DNA of 64,000 nucleotides from Parietichytrium sp. I65-24A (taxonomy: Eukaryota > Sar > Bigyra > Thraustochytrida > Thraustochytriidae), in the NCBI GenBank assembly GCA_012862575.1, contig BLSF01000022.1:496001-560000 (forward strand), written 5' to 3'. Of this stretch, positions 38,892-47,736 are shown in pieces. The notes below the pieces were generated by a model. That model searched no databases. It saw only the letters and a program-made list of their open reading frames with translations, and was not told where the DNA came from. A program made the translations under genes and the position numbers. Positions within the stretch are counted from its first letter, which is position 1; every line of letters starts with the position of its first letter.

Positions 38892-40442
38892 TTAACCTTG
38901 TTTGGGCTTGAGCATGGACACCCAGATCTTACGAACAGCTTTTGCTAAAACTTTGACTTTGTCGTTCTCGTGGTTGCGGAGGGAAGAAATGGTTGATCCA
39001 ATTTTGGATTTCTCTAGGAGGTCCGGAGTAATCTTCACTTTGGCTAATCGCTCCAACAGCAAAGCCATCTTCTCCAACGAAGCGCGGTCTCCTTTTCGTT
39101 GTGAATATCGATCAAGTTTGCCCTTGCAGCGAATGAGGCGGTCCAGAAGTGGTTCTGTCACTTGTTTGGTCTTGGTCTTGCGCTTGCCAGCCGCTTGCGC
39201 GACCTTGCGTTTCTTGGCGGGCCCACCAGCGGGTTGCGATTGTTTCCGTTTCTTCTTTGGCGGCGGCCTCTTGCTTGCTCCCGGTGTGTATTCATCCGAG
39301 TCGCTCTCGTCGTCGCTTTCGCTCTCATCCTCTTCATTCTCGAGTTCATACTGGTCTTCGTCGTCCTCATCGCCATCATCATCATCATCATCATCATCAT
39401 CTTCTTCTTCTTCTTCGTCGTCCTGATTGCCGCCTTCTTTTACCTGGCTGCCACTGCTAGCCTCATTGGAATCCCGCACTTGGCTGTTTGAGTTGGCAGC
39501 TTTCGGTCCTCTTCCAGAGACGGGATCGCCGTTAGAGATTTTGGAGGGCTTGACTGAGTCGTCTTCACTGTTCTGCCTCGAGCGCCACCCTTCCGGTGCC
39601 GAGGAGTACCTGTCACCCACCTCTGCGTCGGGGAACACGTAGTTGATGACTAGCTGCCCTTCCTTGTCAGAAGGGAGGAGCACCACGGACCCGGCCATGG
39701 CCGGCTCGAAAGGGTCTTCGCCCGTCTCCGCCGACTCGGGCATATTTGCGTCCTCGGGAATTGGTTCGAGGCAGCTGCTGCCTGCTCCGTGTGCGGTCTG
39801 CGAGTGCTGCGCGTGCTGCGCGTGCTGCGAGGGCCGTCCGCGGCCGCGGAGCTTGACGTTTCTCCTCCTGCTCCCACTCCCATTCCCACTCCCGCTCCTG
39901 TTGCCGGCGGAGCGCAAGCTCTGCAAGCTCTGCAAGCTCTGCGCCTCGTCCGTTTCGTCGTCCTCGGCGTCGCCGATGGCCAGCGTTCCGGACTCGTTCT
40001 TGGCCAGGATGATCTGGCCGATGGCGTCCAGCGGCTGCTTCTGCAGTCTCTCGGCCTCCTGCGCCACCGTTTCGAGGAACGCCAGGTTGCGTTTCGTGAG
40101 CGGCTCGCCGTCGTTGGGCCCATCCTCGGCGCCTCTGAACGGCACCATGTTGGCCACGATCGCCTTGGACAGAATGCCGTACCCGAGCCAGTACACCACC
40201 ACGCTCTTGCGCTTGGAGCACAATGCGTCTTTCGCCAGCTCCAGCTGCGCCTTGTTGCCCGTCAGCAGCCGCGGCGGCACCGCCACGCACGGCACGAAGA
40301 TGGAGTTCTTGTCGAACCGCGCCCAGAACACCTTGCCCACAGCGTCCTCGCACTCCGCCGGCAGCTTGCTCGCCAGATCGTTCACCTTGCGCTCCAGCTG
40401 CGCCACCACCAGCTGCCGCTTGCCCAGCCGCCGCTCCCCCAT
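38892..40442 (-). CDS. PWWP-domain protein with C-terminal TFIIS-N/IBD-like domain (LEDGF/HDGF-like)
   Basis: This 516-residue protein starts at an ATG with A at -3. Residues about 39-100 look like a PWWP domain: GKVFWARFDKNSIFVPCVA, then a YWLGYGILSKAIVANMVPF stretch matching the conserved second half. The usual PWWP tetrad itself is altered (IFVP). The middle is low complexity: QSL/HAQ short tandems, then a long Asp/Glu run at about 39330-39420 and Lys-rich basic stretches that look like nuclear signals. The last 90 residues (LLDRLIRCKGKLDRYSQRKG ... ISSLRNHENDKVKVLAKAVR) match the TFIIS N-terminal/LEDGF integrase-binding-domain helical bundle. PWWP domains read methylated histone H3, and the C-terminal bundle binds elongation factors, so a transcription-linked chromatin adaptor is likely. 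No ortholog name can be fixed from this alone. Confidence 0.75.
   Translation of the reverse strand: MGERRLGKRQLVVAQLERKVNDLASKLPAECEDAVGKVFWARFDKNSIFVPCVAVPPRLLTGNKAQLELAKDALCSKRKSVVVYWLGYGILSKAIVANMVPFRGAEDGPNDGEPLTKRNLAFLETVAQEAERLQKQPLDAIGQIILAKNESGTLAIGDAEDDETDEAQSLQSLQSLRSAGNRSGSGNGSGSRRRNVKLRGRGRPSQHAQHAQHSQTAHGAGSSCLEPIPEDANMPESAETGEDPFEPAMAGSVVLLPSDKEGQLVINYVFPDAEVGDRYSSAPEGWRSRQNSEDDSVKPSKISNGDPVSGRGPKAANSNSQVRDSNEASSGSQVKEGGNQDDEEEEEDDDDDDDDDGDEDDEDQYELENEEDESESDDESDSDEYTPGASKRPPPKKKRKQSQPAGGPAKKRKVAQAAGKRKTKTKQVTEPLLDRLIRCKGKLDRYSQRKGDRASLEKMALLLERLAKVKITPDLLEKSKIGSTISSLRNHENDKVKVLAKAVRKIWVSMLKPKQG
39374..39416. repeat. (ATC)n/(TTC)n run inside the PWWP gene
   Basis: Nine ATC units followed by TTC units encode the Asp then Glu run on the minus strand. 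The run is in frame and is likely a length-variable acidic linker. Confidence 0.85.
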
Positions 40443-40594
40443 ACTCTACACTCGACACTCGACACTCTACACTCAACACTCAACCTGTGTAAAGTGTCCG
40501 CGGACACCTCCGCCCCACACCTACTTGACACTTGACACTTGAAACGCCGCGGACACTTGAAACTTTGGACAGAGGGCAGAGGGCAGAGGACAGT

Positions 40595-40624
40595 GGGACG
40601 CTGGGACGCTGGGACGCTGGGACG
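40595..40624. repeat. GGGACGCT tandem repeat, 3.8 copies
   Basis: Three exact copies of the 8-bp unit and a partial fourth, about 150 bp upstream of the PWWP start. Confidence 0.85.
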
Positions 40625-42263
40625 GATGTTGCTCGCGAGGACACCTGCGCAGAGTCGGTTGTGGCGGTTACGGAGCCGTTTTGTTTTGTCGACTGGTTAG
40701 CCGTTCGCCCAGGTGCTCACAAGGTTCACAAGGACAGCGTTGGAGTGTTGAGACGTGTTGAGATATGTTGAGTTGTGTTGAGATAACTTATGTGGAGATA
40801 GATATGTGGAGCGTTGGACGAGGAGAGAGCGGAGCGAGTTGGAGTGACTAGCTAGCTCTAGAGTCTAAAGAGCAGCGCAAGAAGGAGCTGGTCGTTGCCG
40901 CAGTGGTGTTCGTTAATGGTGGCAGTGGTGGCAAGCTGGTTCGAGACGGCACTGTTGGGTTAAGGAACATGGCGACGTTTATGATTGTTGCACGGCGTTA
41001 ATGAGCGCGGGTTGCGTGTCTTTTGCGTGCATGTGCGGGAAATACGCGGGCAGGTCACGCAAGAAAATAGATTGTGCCTCCTGAACCAACGTGACATTGC
41101 TTCTTTTTTCAGCCTCTTTATGCAAATCTTCGCGAGCTCAGCTGAGCCCGCACAATGGGATGTCGTCCAGGCCGAAGAGCTCCTGGCTTGTGCGGAACAA
41201 GGGTCCAAGGAGTCTTGCGCGGATATTCGGTATGGTGAGCCACGAATTTAGCTTCGGGCTTTGTGGGCAACCTTTGCCGAATCTTCTCAAGCGAACCAGC
41301 ACATGGTCAAGCTCAAGCTCAAGCTGATGGAGCGTGCTGTGGCTTCAACCCTCCATACTCGTGCACTTCCCAAGGCTGTGGTGCAGAGCCGCATTGGTTT
41401 AACGTCAGATTTAATTGCGACGTGATCATCGAAAGAGACAGCGGGGTCGGGAAGTAATTGCATGGTGTTCGAATATGAGCTCAGGTGTGTTCATCAGTTC
41501 CAGGTGTTTGTTTCTTCGCAACCGATATCAACCTCTCCTTGGAGCAATCGGAGGTCTGGCTTGGATCGTCGTCATCTCCGCGATCTTTTGCTGCTCTTCT
41601 CTTTTGCGAGCGGAAGGACCGTGACACGCTCCCCAAAATTTTCGTTCTTAACAATGGCCTCCTTCGTAGGCTCTACAACCTGTGGATGGAGCCAATCTTC
41701 ATGGTGGAGCGCGAGATCCCTTCTCCTTTTGCCTGTCTTACAGCTTTTGTGTATTGTTGAAATACAAGCTTCTTTTCCGTTCTGCATTTTGGGGTCACGG
41801 TCTGGTCTGGTCTGGTCTCGTCTGCTCGATCTCAAGGCCGCACAGGGCATGGCCACGTGACCAATTCGTCGACCCAAGCGAAATTTTGTTTTGTAAATCC
41901 TAGCTAGGAGCCTTCAAGCAGGAGTTTCGATGTCACTGTCGGGGCCAAGAGGTTTGCAAATCGCTTGCAAATTCGCATTCCACAAGCTGTAAAACCCAAA
42001 AGACACGAAAGCCGGCGCCTCAGCATTCCGGAATAGAGTCGTCCAACCAATCTTTTGTCAATATGTCTCCGTGCACCATCAGTTCTGCGCCTCATGTCAG
42101 AAAATGGCCAAGTTCATTTTCCTTCCAATACGATGAGATGGATGGGATGGTGAGATCGCAGCAGAGTTCAACGCGAGGTCCTCGTAGAACGCCCCGCACC
42201 ATCCCAGGAATCCAAGGATGCCGTCCCATTAACTCAGCGAGAGAGTAGAGTCTAGCGCTCAAA

Positions 42264-42470
42264 ATGGATGCGACTATCGAAACTAACGAACAGCTTTTTT
42301 CTTCAAGACCACTACAAAGGCCAAAAGCGCGTGCTTGGAAGGAAGAGGCGGTTGGATGTTTGCGGCAGTGTAAACCAAAAGGAGAAACAGATTGGTTGAC
42401 ATGGTTGACAGAAAAGTCCAAAAAAGAAATGCTCCAAACTATGAGGGAAACTATGACGAACGACTCATAG
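42264..42470 (+). CDS. Doubtful small ORF (68 aa), hypothetical
   Basis: The ATG lies in AAAATGG and the frame runs 68 codons. The composition is Lys/Glu/Trp-rich (KARAWKEEAVG, WLTWLTEKSKKEML) and looks more protein-like than the other spacer frames. No family is recognised, and random occurrence is quite possible. Confidence 0.2.
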   Translation: MDATIETNEQLFSSRPLQRPKARAWKEEAVGCLRQCKPKGETDWLTWLTEKSKKEMLQTMRETMTNDS

Positions 42471-42822
42471 ATGACTGGTTAGGTGTTTCTTCATACACGC
42501 CCTTAGCATCTATCCAGCAAGTGGCTACTAAATCAACCTACCTACGACTAAACCCGGTGTGTGTCTTAGGCGTTTCGACCAAGGAAGCTTCATTTGTTCT
42601 CTCGTTAACGGCTACATAGACCGGGAAGGTTGTCCTATTCCCGGTCTATCAGGTACCATAGGAATCGCATTTCGATTGTAGAATTTAGAATAATGAATTT
42701 ACATGTTAGAAAGAAGACTCCTTCCATTTTTGATTGATGTGGGAAACGAATGAAAAGCGTCCGCGAGCACTGAAGTTGGTGTCCCCGAGTAAACAGATGT
42801 AGCCAACGTCCCATCGTCCTTT

Positions 42823-42854
42823 GACTGACTGATTGATTGATTGATTGATTGACG
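42823..42854. repeat. (GATT)n microsatellite
   Basis: About seven tandem GATT/GACT units, 200 bp upstream of the ATG at 43052. A related ATCA/TTGA pair lies near 59000-59110. Confidence 0.8.
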
Positions 42855-43051
42855 TAAGCACACGATCCTTCAAAGCCAATTGCATAATTGCATGCGCTTG
42901 GTGTGTCGGGGTTAGTGGAATTGTTTGATTGCTTTCTCGAGCTCCATCTTGCTGCAAATCACGCACGCTCTTTCTGGCGCGAGGGCGGAAGCATCGGGTC
43001 TTGCTCTGCGTCGTTGCCGTTTCGTAGTTGCGATCGCAGTGAAACGCGCGG

Positions 43052-43759
43052 ATGGCCACCAAAGCTTCGAATGGTCTGGTGAGTGTCTTGGGCGTTGCGG
43101 AAAGGGAGCGGGTGGAGAAGTCCGTGGCCGCGAAACACATTCGCTCAGGGAAGAATGCCGCCGCAGAGCTCGATGGAATGGGCGTTCTGGAGTCGTCTAC
43201 CAAATTGAAAACCGCAGAAATGATGCGATGGATTGGCGTGCTGCTCAAACAGGCATATGCGCGAGCCAATCTTGAAGACCTGAGCGAATTTGCAGCGAGC
43301 CAGGTGCGTGGACTTGGACATGCTGGCGTGGAGCGGGTTGTGAAGAGTTTTGGATATGTCTTCGTGGAAGGAGAGCCCCTCGCGTACCTGGCGCTCGACT
43401 GTGTCCGGATCTTGTGCTTGGACGAAGTGTTCAGGAATGCGATACTGGATGAGGTAGACTGCGTGGCGAGTATTATTGGCGGAGCTTTCACGTGTTGCAG
43501 CGTGTGTACGGAAAGTTTGGACGGGAATCAGAGGAGCGAAGGAGCTGCAGGCGCTTGCAGCTCTGAGCTTTTGTTTATTATTTACACTGTGGAGCTGATG
43601 GACACACTCGCCGGGTTGTCCATGGCGAAAGCCCGTGTACTCTTGCGTAGAATAAGGGGAGTCAAGTTTTTGCGCAGAGCTTTGAGCTGCATGGAAAACG
43701 CGGCGCTCAAGAGGGCGCACATCCAGAAAACGATTGCGCTTCTGTCGGCCTTGGAATAA
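43052..43759 (+). CDS. Unrecognised 235-residue helical protein
   Basis: The ATG at 43052 has G at +4 (ATGGCC). The protein is rich in Ala, Leu, Val, Glu and Arg and appears mostly helical. A run such as MMRWIGVLLKQAYARANLED and the C-terminal RRIRGVKFLRRALSCMENAA suggest amphipathic helices. Hydrophobic stretches (LAYLALDCVRILCLDEVF, SELLFIIYTVELMDTLAG) are too short or broken for clear membrane spans. I considered PEX11-like and Armadillo-like proteins but see no signature for either. The opposite strand has a 229-codon frame with unnatural composition, so this strand is preferred. The gene is convergent with the next one. Confidence 0.5.
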   Translation: MATKASNGLVSVLGVAERERVEKSVAAKHIRSGKNAAAELDGMGVLESSTKLKTAEMMRWIGVLLKQAYARANLEDLSEFAASQVRGLGHAGVERVVKSFGYVFVEGEPLAYLALDCVRILCLDEVFRNAILDEVDCVASIIGGAFTCCSVCTESLDGNQRSEGAAGACSSELLFIIYTVELMDTLAGLSMAKARVLLRRIRGVKFLRRALSCMENAALKRAHIQKTIALLSALE

Positions 43760-44321
43760 TGCTTGTTCTTTTACGCTCGTGCAACTTTTCCTTGTTGTTG
43801 CCGCGGACGGACCTGTGTGTGTAAATTTCTCCAACTAGCTTGGTGCGAATGCATTGTTCATAGGTATTCTAGCCCGACCGAGAAAAGGACGGAACAATCC
43901 CATCGTCAGATTTTGCAAGCGAGCAAAAGTCATCAGCTTTCTCGTCTCGCTTTTAGTTTTACTTGGAGCAAAGCGCAACGAAATTCATCTTCTCGGCACA
44001 GCGGAGAACTTGACGTGACAGTGAGAAAAGGAGTTCGGAAGGTCAAACAAAGCACCAACCTTTCTTTTTTCTTTGTGGAGAGCTGTATTTGGATTGAATG
44101 TCCATGGAGTGCACGAAACCAGGAGGTAGATAAATGCTCAAAATTTTGTTCAGATTTAGTCTTCAGGTCGGTGTTAAAAAGAGGGCAAAACTGTGTTGTT
44201 GTCAAAAACCTGTGAGGTCTTCCTCTTCACAGGTAAAGTCAAGCGGGGGACGCAGAGCGGCTTGCCCCCGCATAAATCGTAAAATGAGTTTCTTTCTGTT
44301 CGTGTGCTTCCGTCTGCTCGT
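43760..44321. other. Spacer between convergent genes
   Basis: These 562 bp should contain the 3' UTRs of both flanking genes. I see nothing else that can be supported. Confidence 0.5.
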
Positions 44322-44954
44322 TCAGGTTCGGGTTTGGTGGACGTGGAGCTCAGACTCCAGCTGGCAGATCTTCCTGTCCACAGCGGTCAGGAAGGTGGCA
44401 AAGTTTTCGACCCTCGTCCCACATGCGATGCACTCTTGAGTCTTCAAGCTCTGGGCCTTTTGCTCCCGAAGTGTGGCAATTTTGCCCTTTTTGTATTCAA
44501 AGGAGCACCACTCGTCCGAGTGCACGCTGTTGCGGAGAGCCTCGTGGTCAGCCAGGAGGGAGAGCTCGCTCATGCACTCCTTGTGTTTCTCTACAAACTT
44601 GTTTCGCGAAGTCTCGCACAGCATCAGCGTGCGCTTCATGCGCTGTCCCGAACACACAGCAACCGTGGGCAGTGCACTTTGGCACAGCGAGCAGATGCCG
44701 TTCTGGGCGACCTTGGAGTACTGCTCTTCCGCAAGTCTGGCGGCGCCGGCGAGCTTGAGGATGCCGCGCTCAAACTTGGACCGCTTCTCCTGAAGTACCT
44801 TGATGCAGTCGAGGGTAAAGCTGCGCGACCGCTTGTGCAAGCTCTTTTTGTTGATGGGGGAAGCCGAGTTGGCCGATCCGACCATCATGTCCTCCTGAAC
44901 CAGCGGGCTGCCTTGTATCGTGTTGCCTCGAGCCATGGGATACACCAGTTGCAT
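44322..44954 (-). CDS. Unrecognised Cys- and coiled-coil-containing protein (210 aa)
   Basis: The frame starts at 44954 (G at -3); a second Met at 44936 (GCT next) is an alternative start. The protein has a basic segment (NKKSLHKRSRSFTLDCI), then long charged helices (VLQEKRSKFERGILKL, SELSLLADHEALRNSV, KKGKIATLREQKAQSLK) typical of coiled coil. Eight Cys in the second half include two CxxC pairs (CSLC and CIAC), which could bind zinc. No family is recognised. The overlapping plus-strand frame is Leu/Ala-rich without motifs and reads as an antisense shadow. Confidence 0.5.
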   Translation of the reverse strand: MQLVYPMARGNTIQGSPLVQEDMMVGSANSASPINKKSLHKRSRSFTLDCIKVLQEKRSKFERGILKLAGAARLAEEQYSKVAQNGICSLCQSALPTVAVCSGQRMKRTLMLCETSRNKFVEKHKECMSELSLLADHEALRNSVHSDEWCSFEYKKGKIATLREQKAQSLKTQECIACGTRVENFATFLTAVDRKICQLESELHVHQTRT

Positions 44955-45340
44955 CCCGCAGGTCTGCTGAACGGACTCGCGGCTTGGCTGTCTGCTCTTT
45001 CAAAGAGTTTGTAGATCTGAGTCGTCGATTGGAAAGGAAAGAAAGCAGAGAAGGGCGCAGGGAAGCGCGCACAATTTGCGTTTCTCTGTCACTCAGCCCT
45101 CCGGCAAGCAGGGGGGCGCGGCGCACCACGGCGCTTCCTTGAGTCGGCAGTTTGGGGTTTACTCGACCCACTGTCAATACGAGTTGGGGAAAGAGTGCGT
45201 GCTCCCGAGACCGGCTTTCCTGCAAGGCAAGGGAAGGCAAGGAAACTGCAAGTCTACGGCGTCGTTGCCGAACGACAACAAGCGAGCAAACAAACAAATA
45301 AAGAATGAAACACACCCACACACACCCACACGGCACAGCG

Positions 45341-45370
45341 CAACGCAACACAACGCAACACAACGCAACA
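45341..45370. repeat. CAACGCAACA tandem repeat, 3 copies
   Basis: Three exact 10-bp copies directly after two CACACCCA-type units. Confidence 0.9.
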
Positions 45371-45746
45371 CACGCACACCCAGGGCAAAGGCGGATTTGA
45401 AAGACGACTGGTCAACGGTGTGAGTGAGCGAGGGACTGCCCTGCTGGCTGGCTGATTTCGTGCGTGTGTCCTGGCTTGTGACTTGTGACTCTGGCTGTGC
45501 GCCTAGTGCCCAACTCTGTACTTGAGTACCAGAACTAGACCTCCTTCTCTTGACCCTCTTGACCAACCAAGGTTGAACAGGAAATGCAGCAAGGAAACGA
45601 GCGCAAGTACTCTCACGGACTGATGGTGGCGCAGGACACAAGTAATGCAATGAGAAAAGAGAACGAGAATGAGAATATGAGAAAGGTTTCGGCCTGACGC
45701 GATCGAGCGCGATGCTGCCACATAACAAACAAACAACCACAGAGAC

Positions 45747-45794
45747 GAAGGAAGGAAGGAAGGAAGGAAGGAAGGAAAGAAGGAAGAAAGAAAG
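45747..45794. repeat. (GGAA)n microsatellite
   Basis: About eight GGAA/GAAG units, then GAAA interruptions. Confidence 0.85.
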
Positions 45795-45871
45795 TAGCCG
45801 AGGCGCAGGCACTAGTGTACCAAGCGCTGCATTAACCTCAATGAAAAGCAGCGCGCTCTCCTGCAAGCTGG

Positions 45872-45923
45872 CCACTTTTGACCACTTTCGACCACTTTCG
45901 ACCACTTTTGACCACTTTTGACC
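45872..45923. repeat. ACCACTTTYG tandem repeat, 5 copies
   Basis: Five 10-bp copies of ACCACTTTTG/ACCACTTTCG with one variable position. The period is close to one helical turn. Confidence 0.9.
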
Positions 45924-47709
45924 AAAATGGCCTTGTGCAGCTGGGTTAGCATTGTTTTAACATCGTTAGCATCCTTCCTTCCCTCCTTCCCTCCTCCTTC
46001 CTTCCGATCGCGCGTACAGCTTGAGCTAAGCGCCGCAGGAGGGAAAGAGGGAAGGTACTAGCAGCCCGGTCAAAAATCTGCGCGAGTCTTTTTCTTTCTT
46101 TTCACAATCGTCACCGCTGGCTTGTATGCGGTATTAGGTGCCATGGTGATACTGTGAATAGGCTTGTTGGTCGATGCGAGCTGGCTGTGAGGGAGAGAGT
46201 GAGGAGCGGAAATGAGCTTGGGCTTTGTTTTTTTCTTTTTCGTTTTCACTTTGTGCAATTGTGGCAATTGTGGCAGTCCGTCCACTCCGTGCAACTCCGT
46301 CAGTTGAAGTTTCCATTCATGTAAAGAATTTAGATTTATAATACATTTGGAAAGAAGAAGGTACTCTCGGCACCGGTGCTGGTATCACGACGGCTCGGTG
46401 GCCTTGCGACTCATCAATACTTCTCCCGTATCCGTCTATAGCCATCTCATTCGTGGCGCTGGTGCGACTAATAAACAAAGTGCGCGAAGTTTCGGATCTG
46501 CCGAGCTCGTGATCAGCTGAATCATCTGAATACTGAATACTGACAGTGAATACAGAAAACCGAACCTTCCAAGCCACTGACGTGGGCCACCGATCAACGA
46601 CAGGTGCAGGGAATGCTGGCGAAGATAATTTGTTAAAAAGAGAGCTTTCTTGTGCACACGAGTAAACTTACTGAGCTCTGAGTATCACAATCATAATCCG
46701 ATGCATGTTTGAGCGACGTGTCACACTCACGGTTGGCGAGCCCTCAAACTTTGAACTTTGAACCATATACTAGCCAGCTATCTACTATTATTAACATCTG
46801 CCTAGCTAGAGTATACCAATACTGACTGTGTGTACACAAAGTTCACATCGACTGCATTCTCCCTCACTGCTCCTTCCTTTTCCCTCTCTCCCCAGCTCCC
46901 ACTCTAAACCGTAGCCGGCGCTAACCCCGCCCCTTCCTTCTCCCCCGGAACACCTCCTCCCACTTTCCTCTCCACTCCGCCTCTTCCGCAGGTCTTACCT
47001 CAGGCAATAAGCGAGCGGGTAGGAAGGCTGCACGTCAACTTTGCCGAGCCGGAAACTACGCCGGCGTGGTGGTAGAGTGTTTAGGAATAAGAGGTAGAAT
47101 GGGTGTGCGTGTAGGCCGGCATTACGATAAAGGGTAGGAGTCCGACGTTCTAGGTGGGTTGACTGCGACTTTGGTGTGGAATGAAGACAGGGCTTTTTTG
47201 GTTTTGCCATTTGTTGACGTTACCAGTGCTGTGTTTACGATTGTGCTTGAAATTTGAGTTGAATTTTTAAAGGTAATTGTCAGACTGGGTCGCTTGGCAA
47301 GCGCTTGGCGAACTTGTCTCCTTCGTTCGTTTGGCAGTGCGCGCAACGCTTCCAGCGCTTCGTTTTCAACTTCTTAACTTTCAAAGGTATCTATCCTGCG
47401 AGCTGCCAGTAAGACTTACGAGCGTTTCCGAGCGAGGGTTCGAGCTGGCCACTTCCAGCATCTTCCAGCACACTGGGTGTGATGAAAGCTATCCAATTTT
47501 CGAACATGGCGAGTAACCGCGGTGGGCCGGCATGTGTTGCGCTTTCAGAGCTGAAAGCTTCTCCTGTGTCTTAAAAAGACTCCAGACTCCGGTTGGCGTG
47601 TGTAAGAGTGTGCAAGTCCGATTGTCATTCCGTCTTGCCTCTTGCCTCCGTTCCAGTTCAATTTCCAATCCCTCGCGCAATTGTAAGTCACGACTTGCAC
47701 AGTCAAGTG

Positions 47710-47736
47710 GGTGGGTCGGGTCGGGTCGGGTCGGGC
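47710..47736 (+). repeat. Six-run GGG array, G-quadruplex candidate
   Basis: Six GGG runs (first bases at 47710, 47714, 47719, 47724, 47729 and 47734) are separated by T once and TC four times. This fits the four-run, short-loop rule for an intramolecular G-quadruplex on the plus strand, with two spare runs. Confidence 0.8.

Larger units (their letters stand above)
40443..43051. other. Divergent spacer with tandem repeats and one doubtful small ORF
   Basis: The first 180 bp hold decayed ACACTCG/ACACTTG tandems upstream of the PWWP gene, then an 8-bp tandem at 40595-40624. TAGC-type palindromes lie at 40846-40865 and 41899-41910, and a GATT run at 42823-42854. Apart from the weak small ORF at 42264, I see no gene. 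Confidence 0.55.

Noticed and set aside
39650-40535. Other-frame ORFs of 150-270 codons over the PWWP gene
   Set aside because: The region is GC-rich and the frames are Ala/Arg/Gly-rich without motifs; only the frame at 38892-40442 carries domains at both ends.
44304-45014. Plus-strand ORF of 236 codons
   Set aside because: It is antisense to the Cys/coiled-coil protein; the composition is Leu/Ala/Val/His-rich and no motif is seen.
45174-45905. Minus-strand ORF of 243 codons with a hydrophobic stretch
   Set aside because: It translates microsatellites (LLSFLPSFLPSF from GGAA units), so the hydrophobic run is not evidence of a protein.
46070-46294. Short minus-strand frame ending in APNTAYKPAVTIVKRKKKTR, reminiscent of a ribosomal protein N-terminus such as eL32
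   Set aside because: No continuation of eL32 is found in any frame in the next kilobase on that strand, so the likeness is probably chance.
47430-47455. GGGTTCGAGC resembling an internal tRNA promoter B box
   Set aside because: No pairing T-stem and no acceptor or anticodon stem can be drawn around it.
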